DNA of 64,000 nt from Timema cristinae (GCA_039000515.1 JBCFYV010000012.1:30431821-30495820); one strand, 5' to 3'; shown: positions 20,637 through 30,942, counted from the stretch's first letter. Numbers and translations: made by a program. Notes: generated by a model not told the origin, from the letters alone.

Positions 20637-23018
20637 TGAGAGTGTAGGAAACGGGAGAAATGGCCAGTGATCTTTGCAGTTTTTATAAAAAAAAAGTTTT
20701 TTATTAAATTTAATCAAATATTGTTTTAGTACAAACATAGAGTATAATTTTCTTTACGTGGTGACCTCAAAAATTCTTGGATATCTTTTCAAGGTGTGCT
20801 GGGATTTAATGACAACTTTTTCTCTTATTTCAAAAAGTTTGTCCACTAATGCTACTATTCTAATTACAGATATTAAAGAACTGTTGAAGTTGTTACATTT
20901 AGACCCTAACTAGAGTAATTTAATTAAGACAAAGTGACATGATCTAAAATAGATTGAACAATTTAGATAGCAAATAGATTTACTATAACAACAGGATTCA
21001 ATATTAAGCTTACAACATGAACACTAGAATTAAGTTTGTTCAAATCAATTAGAAAAAGTGATTGTCTTGCAGTGATAACAAAATCTGGGCTGGTGCCAGG
21101 CTACAGTCAGGTGTTTCTAGAAGAGAAAGCAGTAAGTTAATAATTATTAATGAAAATTAACTAAAAATCGTATACATCAAGGATTTTGACACATTTATAA
21201 TTTAATCAATCTTGCCTGATTGAAACTGTTGCGTAAGAACTTAAGAGGCATTGGATCTTGAAAATCAATAGAAAGGTCTATTTAATACATTGTTCGATGG
21301 CTAACAAACAGGTGTCAACAAAAATAGTAATATGGCTGGTCTCTTTCCCTATTGGTACTGCCGGAGCATTCATTAGTATAAACATATATTGACTCACTCT
21401 CTCAGGGGTGCAGCACTAATTTGAATTACATCTAAAAACCATACTGATACTGTATGCGTCCAAAACGGGCAACGAGAAAAACGGTATTATCTGCGCGGAC
21501 CCCACTACGAATCAAGAGGAGTTCGTGGTTTACACACCAATCTAATACCACACGCGAAGCGTGACTACCTGCTCGACTCAAAGGTAGAACTAAAGAAAAC
21601 ACAAGATTAGACAAGGACAGACAACCTGGTTGTAGCCATACTAAATATTAACAAATGCACATGACGTCCACAGGGTCATGAGAAACAGTGACCAGTCTTA
21701 TGGAACTTGTGCGGACCAGCAGGATTTAAAATTAAATCCTTATTACATCTAAAGCCGAAGGCTCAAATTTTGAAACTGTACAAGGAGAAAACCACCGCTA
21801 GGACTAATATATCGAGTCTGAAGGACTTGATACATATATGAGTTATTTTGACTCTGACCCCTTAGTCACAGGGTCATTACATACAACAAATTAAATAAAC
21901 ATCATAATTTAGAGGTCTGATAGACTTAAGATGGTTTTACAGTCAATTCGACTGAATATGAAATTTACAAACAATGAAAGTCGCTTTCGACTATAAAGAT
22001 CATAAACACAACCAAAAAATTATCAATCAAAATTTCTTTACAGACATTGTCTAGTTTTACAAAGACTAGACTCTAAAGTCAAATAGACTTGAAAACGACG
22101 ACAGGATACTTATCTAATTGCAGAACATCCTCCTGGATGACGCGGCCGTGGATCACACGTCCAATACTGCGTGGTTCCTTCACTGAGCGAGTTATCAGGG
22201 GTCCCTTCTTCGGCACTACGTTGTTATAGATTGCCATACTGTCAAATAAGGACAGCCTTTTTATACCCTCAAATATGACTTGAACGAAACAAAATAAAAT
22301 AGGTGATAAACTCAGAATCATAGAGAGAGAGAGAGAGACGGATGAAAGCAAGGTGAAAGGGAAACAAAGGAGGGAGAACAGCTTGTGGGATGAGAGGAAA
22401 GTAAGGTTCGTTGAAACGCCGCTTGGCAACTCCGAGCGCAGCGGGTCGCTGGGTCGAGTTCATTCTACACTTCTTTGCACATCAGAAGTAGAAGAGAAAG
22501 TACGTGTTGAAGCCGCCATGCTGTTGGTCTTGAATGTTTTCTCCAAACAGGATGGCGAGAGAATCCAAGAACATTTAATACGGTTAGTAGATATAGAAGC
22601 GTATTATACAAAAAATATGTCAGTTTAATTCTCTTCTTTGGAATCCACTACAGTATTTATCAAAATTTAACGTCTCTTATAAACCACGTGTTTCTCCCTC
22701 GGGAAAATCGTGATTATATATCCTACTTCATCCAGTCACGGAAAATAAATCTTGAGGCACAAGACTCTTAAATATGTTGATATTAATTCTTTCTTTCGTT
22801 TCTGTTGTCATAAATTATCAAATATTTAATATTTAATTGTAGATGTCTAATCTCTCTAGTTGACATGCTACAAAGTCACAATGTGAATAAAATTAAACTT
22901 CATGTTTCTACTGGAGCAATATTTAATTTATTCTGTCCAAAAATGTTTTGTTATAAAAACTGCAAAATCACTGGCCCTTTCTCGCGTTTACTACATCCTA
23001 TGAAATATACTAGATTGC
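20637..23018. mobile_element. Foldback-like element with long inverted termini and ~1.9-kb interior
   Basis: The left arm (about 20637-20765) and right arm (about 22885-23018) are inverted copies sharing GCCAGTGAT ... TTTGCAGTTTTTATAA and AAACATAGAGT/AAACATGAAGT words. Related arm pairs without the interior occur at 40052-40432, 46366-46728 and 62874-63225. The left arm continues to about 20905 with sequence (CAAGGTGTGCT ... AAGAACTGTTGA) matching the middle of the 46366 copy. The interior contains a hairpin array and short frames on both strands (22353-22628 plus; 22237-22079 minus, 52 aa) that I do not recognise. It could also be a short element split by another insertion. Confidence 0.5.
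21440..22090. other. Array of at least sixteen short hairpins
   Basis: Inverted repeats with short loops occur about every 40 bp: CATAC/GTATG (21440), CACGC-gaa-GCGTG (21551-21563), CTACCT/AGGTAG (21565), ACAAC-ctg-GTTGT (21621), CATGAC/GTCATG (21660), AGGATTTAA-aa-TTAAATCCT (21721-21740), AGCC-gaa-GGCT (21753), AGTC/GACT (21815), GAGT/ACTC (21840), TGACCC/GGGTCA (21855), GTCT-gat-AGAC (21915), CAGTC/GACTG (21940), AGTCG/CGACT (21979), AGAC/GTCT (22042), GTCTAGT/ACTAGAC (22049-22071) and AAGTC/GACTT (22076). Stems differ in sequence but pairing is kept, and many share an AGTC/GACT core. The function is unknown. Confidence 0.55.
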
Positions 23019-23164
23019 GTCGATATAATATCATCCCTCTTTCTGACGAGTGGATGCAAGCAGGTCTAAGAGAATTGAATCTACCATGGAGTACATATAT
23101 GTATAAACATAATAGATATTATAATCAAGATAAAATAAGCTTATAAACTAGATTGTAAAATACC

Positions 23165-23400
23165 TACACTGGTAGCCGTGGTCTAAATTTATATCTTATT
23201 GTGTATGATTTGCTAGTGTTAGAAGGTCATAGTTTGTGGTATTAATAGTATTTTTCTTAAATTGTGTCCCACTCCCATTCCATGTAAATGAGGGTACATT
23301 TACTCTAAAATTGTACCCTCCTAATACTTATAACCTTATCATAGTTAATATATATGTGTATCACCTGAACAAGTAGTGAGAATTTTGAGGGAGCTGCGGT
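23165..23400 (+). repeat. Degenerate SINE-B copy
   Basis: GTAGCCGTGGTCTAA (head), TGTCCCACTCCCATTCCATG and AAATGAGGGTACATTTACTC (body) and CACCTGAACAAGTAGTGAGA (tail) are in SINE-B order. Box B is lost. Confidence 0.55.
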
Positions 23401-24054
23401 GGAGGGTAAACTGTAAAATTAAATAACTCAATGTTGTTCCTATAAAGCTGGGTAAGAGGGAACAGGGTAATGTAATGATTTATTATTTTAATTCCCCTCA
23501 ACATATCAGTCATGCGGTAGAACAGATTTGACGTCACTCATTAATTCGAGTGAACTAAACGTTAAGACTTTATTTACATATTAAGTATGGTATGTAAAAT
23601 ATTTTAAGTGGAACAAGAGCTTAGAGGAAAAAGGAAGCGGATAAGAGGGAGTATTAAGACCCTAGATTACGGTCCAACAAATACGGTAATGAATCAACTA
23701 CTCTTTTGATTGTAATATTCCCGGGAGAGCTCAAGGTAATTCGTTTGGAATTGACGCCAGCTAGCACTGCCCGTTTTCAAGAGGAAAAACTTTCAGTAAA
23801 ATGTGAATTATATTCTTCTACCTCGTGCTTCATGTCTTACTAGTACTGACATTGACGGCTCATACATTTGAGCGTATTTGTACGTGAACACCCAATATTT
23901 CAATTAAAATTATGTAATATTTTAGTTTAAAAAAATTAATAAATTCTATACATTTATTTTAAAGTTTTAATACCCTTCTATTGTAATTTACAACTTCTCT
24001 GATTAATTAATGTTTGGAAATTGTGTCTTGGGCGGGAACCTAAGATGAGTTACT

Positions 24055-24300
24055 GTATGGTCACCCACTTCAGTGACCAAATGGTATAAGTCGTCACAAT
24101 CGTGTAAGACTGGCCTGCTGATGTTGGGGAGATCAGGGTCAAATCTTGGTTGGGTCTACTGATGGTGTATTTTCCTTAAGGGTTTCCCTCTCTCCTTCTA
24201 CGAAAATACGGGTAGATTACTCCTCATTTCTACCCCATTAAAGTAATTATCATAATATAGGCGTATAATATTAACAAGTAGTAAGACGCTTTGGTACATC
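24055..24300 (+). repeat. SINE-B
   Basis: Head CCAAATGGTATAAGTCGTCAC, box-B-like GGGTCAAATCTTGG, GTTGGGTCTACTGATGGTG and tail ACAAGTAGTAAGACGC are all in order. Divergence is moderate and no clear duplication is seen. Confidence 0.7.
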
Positions 24301-24316
24301 TATACTAATATTATAA

Positions 24317-24768
24317 AGAAGAATAATTTTTTTTTTTTTTTTTTTGTTTTTAATGGATAAACTCAAAAACTACTGGACCTATTTTAAAAATTCTCTCACC
24401 AATATAAAGCTACATTATCAGCAAGTAGCATAGGCTATATTTTATTTTGAAAATTTAATTTATTCCTCATAAAAATGTCGATAGTATATTATATAGTCGT
24501 TGGAAAAACAAGTTGTTGAAGGGAAAGTGGGGTTGGTGAAGGGGCTCGGGGTGTTAGGGGGTAGGGGGTGAGGAAAGAGGAATGAGATGAAAATAGGAGG
24601 GAGGATAAAAAAAAGAGGGAGGGGGCTATACAGTGATGGTAGGACTGTATTTTCAAAAAAATAAGTAAAATAGTTTTGTTTTTATATTGACATGATGGAT
24701 CATTTGAAGCTTTGTTTTATAGGATTCTTTACAATATTTTTTTACGGGGAAGGAGGCTAGTATACAAT
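24317..24768 (+). repeat. Interspersed repeat family, copy 1
   Basis: The segment from a poly-T run through AACTCAAAAACTACTGGAC, CATAGGCTATATTTTATTTT, TAGTCGTTGGAAAAA, GAGGGAGGGGGCTATACAG to TTTACGGGGAAGGAGGCTAG is closely repeated at 45716-46303. The CTCAAAAACTACTGGAC and ACATAGGCTAT words are common in arthropod interspersed repeats; I cannot assign the class. Confidence 0.8.
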
Positions 24769-24867
24769 ATATGTAAATGAAGTTTGACAACAGAGTGTGT
24801 GCGGTGGAAAAAATAATCATTTGTAACGTTAGTGTGCATGCCCGAACAAAATGACGTAGCTATAGTG

Positions 24868-24955
24868 AGATATTCTTTAATTTGAAAAATGACACCTGAA
24901 CACAAGAATCGAACTGTGTACAGGTGTCATTTTCAATTTAAGGAATATGATATTT
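24868..24955. mobile_element. Palindromic pseudo-tRNA element, minimal copy
   Basis: ATATTCTTTAATTTGAAAAA TGACACCTG is answered by CAGGTGTCATTTTCAAATTT-like sequence 25 bp later, with a box-B complement (AAGAATCGAA) in the loop. It is the outer part of the element found complete at 27205-27715. Confidence 0.6.
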
Positions 24956-25479
24956 AGATGCAGTTATAACAGTAACTAACCAATATCGGGCTATATAATA
25001 AGATATTTAATGATTTTGCTTACCTGTGACGTAGCGGCAAGTCAAGATTGGATTTCCCATGTTAAAGTATCAGCGTTTTATTCGGCGTCTTTTAAACAGA
25101 TAACATTGAAGCAAAGCCAAAAAATTCTCTAAAAATTCTAAAAATTGTTTTACATTCACTTACATATTTTTTATCTCAGAGTAGATTATTTTGTAAACGA
25201 TAATTTTAAATAACCTACAGCTCAACTATTTGATTTATTCATAGACACAGTAATTAAGAATCTTACCGCTAGAATGTAGATTAAAAACGGTCGTGGAAGC
25301 ATAAGTCTATCTATGGTAAGAAACAAGAAATATAATTTTGAATGCCAGTCAATGCTGTTCAGGTGCAGATAGTAGAGTGAGTGTTTATACTCGTCAAAGG
25401 AATAGGAAATGTTTTACAGCACATAGACAGGAGAAATCTAATCATCTTCTTACCACTCATTATATGTTGGTATCTAAAT

Positions 25480-25628
25480 GTGAATTAAGTTGAAGTGTAC
25501 CGACATTTTCATGAAGGAAGAGTGGAAAACAATTTATGAAAAACCCATCAGTACACACAACTGAGCTTTGAGACCCAATCTCCCCGTCACTTATAGTCCA
25601 GTCTATGGCACGAGTGACGGCTTAGACC
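25480..25628 (-). repeat. SINE-B, reverse, cut by a hAT MITE
   Basis: On the minus strand it has the tRNA-like head (GTGCCATAGACTGGACTATA), box-B-like sequence and GGGTTTTTCATAAATTG body. It ends exactly at GCTTAGAC, where a hAT-type terminus begins. Confidence 0.65.
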
Positions 25629-25871
25629 AGCGGTTAGCAACCTTTGGCCTACGAACTATATCTTGCCTAATGACTGATTTTATCTAATCCGCAAAGGATT
25701 TAATAAACAAACATTGTTGTTCTCATAAAAATATACAAAAGATCGGATGAATATTTATATGAAGTATAAAGTTGAAAGTTTTTGCTATATTTTTTTTTTC
25801 AAATCGGCCCTTTCGAACTTATTTTTAAACTCATAAGGCCCGCGATATCTATATAAGGCTACCATCCCTAG
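25629..25871. mobile_element. hAT-type MITE, 243 bp
   Basis: The left end CAGCGGTTAGCAACCTTTGGCC is typical hAT wording; the right end GGCCCGCGATATC ... GGCTACCATCCCTAG is a worn complement. Flanking octamers GCTTAGAC and ACTTAAGC agree at 5 of 8 positions. The insertion is into the box-A region of a reverse SINE-B. Confidence 0.6.
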
Positions 25872-26061
25872 ACTTAAGCTAGCCACACACGCTCAAACTT
25901 CCTTCAGACAACGGTCGCTCGCTAGTTTGATGTCAAATTGATTTGATATATCAATCTCTCCACACACGCACAAACAATGGTCAGATCTGTCTCCTTCAGA
26001 ATTAGGGTTGTGTTGTGGCTATCTGCGTGATACCATAATTGTGTTTGGTTCAAATTTGAAT

Positions 26062-26505
26062 AAAATGTTTTGTACTATAAGCGTGTTAGAAAAAGAAGGT
26101 TGCAGCGGCTGCAGTGATAATGTGCCAGCTGAAAAACTCCAGAAACCAAGGAAGGTCTGGACCAAAAATTGGCTCCTACAACGTGACAAATTTTCTCATA
26201 TGCTGTTACTTAAAGAGCTCAGGACAATAGTTGTGATGACTACAAGAACTACCTCAGGATGGATGAAGAAATTTTATTTAAAACTTTTAGATATAGTTGC
26301 ACCACATATACGAAATCAAGATAGATTTATGAGCAAGTCAATACCCGTTAGTGACAGATTGGTTATAACACTAAGATATATAGCTACAGGAAGGTCACTT
26401 GGAGACTTAAAGATCTCGGCAGCAATTTCTCCTCAAGCGTTGGGAATTATCATACCTGAAATCTGTGCAGCAATCTTACATTCTCTGAAAGAAGATTACA
26501 TAAAG
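26062..26505 (+). pseudogene. PIF/Harbinger transposase 5' exon, with compensating frameshifts
   Basis: The frame encodes the N-terminal part of a HARBI1/ALP1-like transposase, the nuclear enzyme that moves PIF/Harbinger elements: KVWTKNWLLQRDKFSHMLLL, then KLLDIVAPHI, then VSDRLVITLRYIATGRSLGD and ISPQALGIIIPEICAAI. Between them, about 26230-26278 is read in the wrong frame (TIVVMTTRTTSGWMKKFY); the next frame there gives the family motif DYKNYLRMDEEIL (26238-26276). Two indels have therefore cancelled. The exon ends in AAG|GTATGT at 26505/26506, a good splice donor where these genes can have an intron. The DDE catalytic domain is not found downstream. Upstream, repeated CACACACGCNCAAAC words (25880-25975) may be the element's left subterminal region. 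The start at 26062 is preferred; an upstream ATG at 26008 is possible. Confidence 0.82.
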
Positions 26506-26589
26506 GTATGTTATTTGTATTCTACCAATTTAGTAAAATTCATTTATGAGTGGATAATAATCCTAAAAGTAAATGTGTTATAAAGAAAT

Positions 26590-27200
26590 TCTCCATTGAT
26601 AGCAATATAAAACACAGCAGATACAATTAGTTCATTTTCTAAGTATTATTTAATATTATCTTTTAAAGATATATTTATAATAAATAATTTTAACCGTCAG
26701 AAACTAAAGTAATATGCAATAAAAACAACAAAAATACTAAATAAATCAGATTTAGTGAAAATCATAAGCCTTGCGCAAAATAGGTATAGATTCCTTTAAC
26801 AATTTTTCAATAATTATAAAATACAACAAACGCTGAAAATTTATGAAATAGCATCTAAGGGGAGATATATTAATGCAATCTCCACATTCAACTATATGTT
26901 AAATTTTATTTGAATTTATTATTTTACAACTGTTCGATTAATAACAAAAATAAAATAAAAAGATATTGCTCACAAGATAAAAACCACACTGTTTCAAAAT
27001 TTACTCTTGATTTATCAAGACTAAACTGTCTTAACATTCAATTTGAACAGTATATCCACACATTACCTAAGAATTATATTGATGGAAATCAATATTTGAA
27101 ATCAAAGCATTGACCATTGGATTGGTTCGTGGGTATCTCAGTGAAGGTAATCAGGTTGGGAATATGATGAACTCGGGCTGTATTCTGAGGGGGAAGCTCC
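26590..27200. other. No recognisable gene; expected second transposase exon not seen
   Basis: A+T-rich sequence. I looked for a DDE exon starting after a splice acceptor and found no recognisable motif. Frame 26910-27113 is not gene-like. Confidence 0.4.
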
Positions 27201-27204
27201 CGTA

Positions 27205-27715
27205 AAATAGAATCATTATGAAAATTTAAAAATTACACCTGGATACGGGAATCAAACCCAGGACCTTTGGCTCAGTACGCCAATGTTCTAACCACTGAGA
27301 TAACCAGGAATCGTCCCATGCCCAGGGTTATTCTTCACTCATATTTTTAGAATATGATATCTCGATGGAGAATTCCTCACTAAAAAGCGTAAAAAATAGT
27401 TTAGGCTATTTTATTCTTAAATATGCGATCCCTTACCATTATAATAATGGTACAAGTGGAAGCATGAAGCCAATTACCGAGTCGAAGGTGGCTGCGTTAT
27501 CTGATAGCTCGTGATCTTAACAAATCACACATTTGTAGCCGATGAGTTCCGCACGTCCATCATAGACTCTGCCTTAAAATATGAGTGAAGAATTACCTTG
27601 GGCACGAGACAATTCCTGGATAGCTCAGGGGTTGAAGCATTGGCGTAATAAGCCAAAGGTCCCGGGCACGTTTCCCGTGTCCAGGTGTCATTTTTCAATT
27701 TCCAGAATATCCGTA
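27205..27715. mobile_element. Palindromic element with a pseudo-tRNA in each arm, full-size copy
   Basis: The left arm (about 27225-27350) is a pseudo-tRNA on the minus strand; the right arm (about 27575-27715) is its inverted counterpart on the plus strand, with a ~220-bp centre. The right arm has an acceptor-like CCTGGAT paired with GTCCAGG, box A TAGCTCAGGGGTTGAAGC, an anticodon-type stem TTGGC/GCCAA around a 7-base loop GTAATAA (T at position 33), and a box-B region GTCCCGGGCACGTTTCCCG that is damaged. Outer ends AAAATTTAAAAATTACACC and GGTGTCATTTTTCAATTT are complementary. Both pseudo-tRNAs point outward. Confidence 0.75.
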
Positions 27716-28629
27716 GAATGGGTACGTGAAAAGGGACGAGACAGGGTATTTAAGGATGCTTCTGATGAGAAAGTAGGCTATCTCTAGGATTCTCACTGTA
27801 TATGTCGCCAGACTGAATGAATGAAAAAGAACGGGCAAAAGTTATTTCTGTTGACAATGATACCCCTGAACAACACGTCATTAATCAATTTCTCTTCTAA
27901 CAGTTTTTGCATGTATGTCATCTTTCTCAATTTCGCTGCCACTTATTACTCCTAAGGCATCATTCTCATCTTCTTCACAAGTGAGGGCCATGAAAACTTT
28001 TTGTAATAGTTCAAATCGTGTGGTCTCCTTCAAGACCTTGCGATATTTTCTGTTTGTTGTGTTTGTTCTGTGAAAGCTCTACCAATTTTGCCGGGAAAGT
28101 TATTTTAACATATTTTCCCCTCCGAAGGAAACTGTGCTACGGATTTGTATTCCTCAGTAAAAATCTTTAGACCCTAACTGGGTTTTAACCCACAAACATC
28201 GGATCCTGAATAAAACACCCTACCCAGAGACCACCGAGGTCAACGGTAAATTAGTAATTTCACATATTAATATTATAGTAATGCACATAATATAAAACTG
28301 ATATTAACTCTAGATATTTAGGAAGTAAAGTTAACTATAAGTTAATTTTTTTGACGTTGGTTAATTAGAAACTTTGTACGATGTTTATATTATTGAAGGA
28401 AAGGAAAGTTAGAGAGCTTTTTCATGTAGATTAGCAAAGCAAACGAACTCAAAAATTCTTCAGTTTATCATGCGAGTAATATAATTTTAATTATTATTTG
28501 TGAAGCTTTTAGCCAGTATAATAACATGTAAAAATGAGTTTTTTGTTCAAAATTTCTAGAATTTCACGGGACTTATTAACCTTCACATTCACTTGACTTT
28601 AGAAAAACTAGCTAGTTTTTATTTTTTTG

Positions 28630-28745
28630 CATTGGGTTTTACTACCCTCTCGTTTTACCCGCATATTTACACTAATGGCGTAGCGACGAGGTAGTTAGAA
28701 TTTAGAGGAATTTGCGTAGTGGAGAGAGGGTGGGATGTAATGAGA
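28630..28745 (-). repeat. SINE tail/body fragment, reverse
   Basis: GGGTTTTACTACCCTCTCG, TTTACACTAATGGCGTAG and GGAATTTGCGTAGTGGAGAG are the complement of SINE-A/B tail and body words. The head is missing. Confidence 0.5.
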
Positions 28746-28924
28746 GTAACGCCTTAGGCTTTATGTATGTTGCTCTTTCCATCACAGAGTGAATTCAGAA
28801 AGTTTTCATTATTTTGTAAATTGTTATTAAATAATTATAAACCATACAAATCCCCCGCATTGATAGGATATTGGAGTGGATCCTTGAATGGAATGGGTCA
28901 AATTCAAATATGATACTTGCCAAT

Positions 28925-29095
28925 TATTTCTATTCTAGGTAGGTGCCGTTTAGTATTTAATTAGTATAGCACCTCACTTGAGATGCACTAAGTCTGATTA
29001 TTAAACTGGCCCATTACGTTCTGGTCTAGGTTGGTGTCGTTCTGTACTTAGTATCGCGCCTCACTTGAGGCATACTAAGTTTGACTATGAAACTG
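28925..29095 (+). repeat. Diverged ~90-bp direct duplication
   Basis: TCTAGGTAGGTGCCGTTTAG ... CACCTCACTTGAGATGCACT and GTCTAGGTTGGTGTCGTTCT ... CGCCTCACTTGAGGCATACT are two adjacent copies, both ending in AAACTG. It is not a known repeat to me. Confidence 0.6.
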
Positions 29096-29167
29096 CTTTT
29101 AAGTTGCATTTAAAATACATAGTATAAAAATATATATTTAATTTTTCAGTAAAACCACGAGAATATT

Positions 29168-29660
29168 TTTAGCACTGCGTCTTACTACCTGTTTAGTTTA
29201 ATGCATATGTACTAATTACGCTAATGTATATCAAACGTATCCATATTTTCATGACCCGCCTCGGTGGCGTAGTTGGCTAACGCACTAGTCGTGTTGAGCT
29301 CGACTGCTGAGGACGGGGAGATCGAGGTTCGAATCTCAGTCGGGTGAACGGGGTTGGGTTTTTCCTCAACGGTTTTCCACTCTCCCTCCACGCAAATGCG
29401 GGATCACTTCCTCTAATTCAACCTTCCCAATTCATAATCCATTAGCGTAATTAGTACTTAAAGCGTATAACCCGAACGGGTAGTAAGACGCGGTGCTAAA
29501 TATTATTATTATTATTCATATTTTCGTGGAGGAAGAGTAGAAACGTTTTTAGGAAAAAATACTATTAGTACACCCAACCGGGATTTGAACCTCCATCTTC
29601 TTGAAATTGGAAGTATAGTATATTGCGAGTGTGATGCCTTAGACCATGCGGCCATCAAAG
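29168..29660 (-). repeat. SINE-B, reverse, split by SINE-A
   Basis: The tail half (AGCACTGCGTCTTACTACC) lies at 29168-29253 and the body and head (GAAGAGTAGAAACG ... GCCTTAGACCATGCGGCC) at 29517-29660. The break is filled by SINE-A (29254-29516) with a duplicated CATATTTTCATG/CATATTTTCGTG. Confidence 0.85.
29254..29516 (+). repeat. SINE-A, full length, with 12-bp target duplication
   Basis: It starts ACCCGCCTCGGTGGCG, box A GTAGTTGGCTAACGC, box B GAGGTTCGAATCTCAG, body CACTCTCCCTCCACGC, tail GCGTATAACCCGAACGGG and TAAGACGCGGTGCTAA, ending in (TTA)n. Duplication: 29242-29253 and 29517-29528, 11 of 12 identical. A tRNA-derived SINE is moved by LINE machinery after Pol III transcription. Confidence 0.92.
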
Positions 29661-29684
29661 CACGTAATAAAAAATTAATTTCGC

Positions 29685-30005
29685 AATTTTGTTATTTTAT
29701 AATTTTTATAAGTTTCACTGTGTCTTAGAGTCTGTCCGGACTACCCACGTATTAATAAATACTATTGCGGTGGAAATGATATAGGTAAAAATTAAACAAA
29801 ATGTATCCGCATAAGTGTGTGGTGGGGGTAGTATGCCATTTAGAAAAAAACACCGTCAAAACATCCAGTCAGAAATCGAGATTTGACCTCTCCCACCCTG
29901 CCAAAGCAGTATACTATTACGAAAGTGACTACATCAGCCGTGTGAACATCTATGCGAGTATAAAACAGTTCATTGATGTGTAAGGCCAAAAATAGTCTCT
30001 ACAGC
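29685..30005. other. No recognisable gene
   Basis: Short A+T-rich interval. Frame 29801-29983 (60 codons) crosses a possible worn SINE body (GTGTGGTGGGGGTAG) and is not gene-like. Confidence 0.35.
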
Positions 30006-30520
30006 CACAGTTAATTGTGCACCAAACAAATTCCAGTTAAATGTGCACTAAACAAATTCCAGTTAAATGTGCACTAAACAAATTCCAGTTAAATGTGCAC
30101 TAAACAAATCAGTTAAATGTGTACCAAACAAATTCCAGTTAAATGTGCACTAAACAAATTCCAGTTAAATGTTCACTAAACAAATTCAGTTAATGTGTAC
30201 CAAACAAATTCAGTTAAATGTGCACTAAACAAATTCCAGTTAAATGTGCACTAAAAAATTCCAGTTAAATGTGCACTAAACAAATTCCACTTAATGTGCA
30301 CAAACAATTCCAGTTAATGTGCACTAAACAAATTCCAGTTAATTGTGCACAAACAAATTCCAGTTAAATGTGCACTAAACAAATTCAGTTAAATGTGCAC
30401 TAACAAATTCCAGTTAATTGTGCACCAAACAAATTCCAGTTAAATGTGCACTAAACAAATTACAGTTAAATGTGCACTAAACAAATTCCAGTTAAATGTG
30501 TAACAAACAAATTCCAGTTA
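30006..30520 (+). repeat. 26-bp minisatellite, ~20 copies
   Basis: The consensus is CAGTTAAATGTGCACTAAAC plus AAATTC (26 bp). Twenty units can be counted by eye. Variants are mostly single-base losses (TTAATGTG, CTAAAAAATT) and TGTACC for TGCACT. GTGCAC is a palindromic centre in most units. Confidence 0.95.
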
Positions 30521-30799
30521 AAATTATTTTGAACGCAGTGAGGACTAATATTGAATTCTAACGGTAAGTTAAAAATATTTATCAACTTTTTAAATGACAA
30601 TCCAAGATTTGCTGACCGAATGAACAAAGCAGTTAATAATATTTTGAAACGATTTAAATTGTAAATCAAACAGAATATTTCGAGTAATATATAAGGCTGG
30701 TGTTAAACTATGTGTTTTTACCAGTCCGGCCAAACCGGCCCGGTTTGACGAGATCGCCTCAACGAGTCACATTTGTCCAGTGGAAAGGATAGTGCATTC

Positions 30800-30942
30800 T
30801 TGTGAATGTGGGGAATGCCAGGTCTCCACCGTGGTTCGGATTGCACGTTAAACTGTAGGTCCTCCATTTCATCTCACAATCACCCTACCATTACACATTA
30901 GCGTAAGTGCGTATAACCCGAACGGGTAGTAAGACGTGGTGC

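Noticed and set aside
22865..23146. 93-codon frame as a gene
   Set aside because: Half of it is the inverted terminal arm of the foldback element; the rest has no recognised domain.
27600..27690. Candidate functional tRNA gene
   Set aside because: The T-arm is damaged, the unit is one arm of a repeated palindromic element, and related copies share the same repeat flanks.
30006..30520. CRISPR-like array
   Set aside because: The 26-bp units are contiguous with no unique spacers, and the context is eukaryotic.
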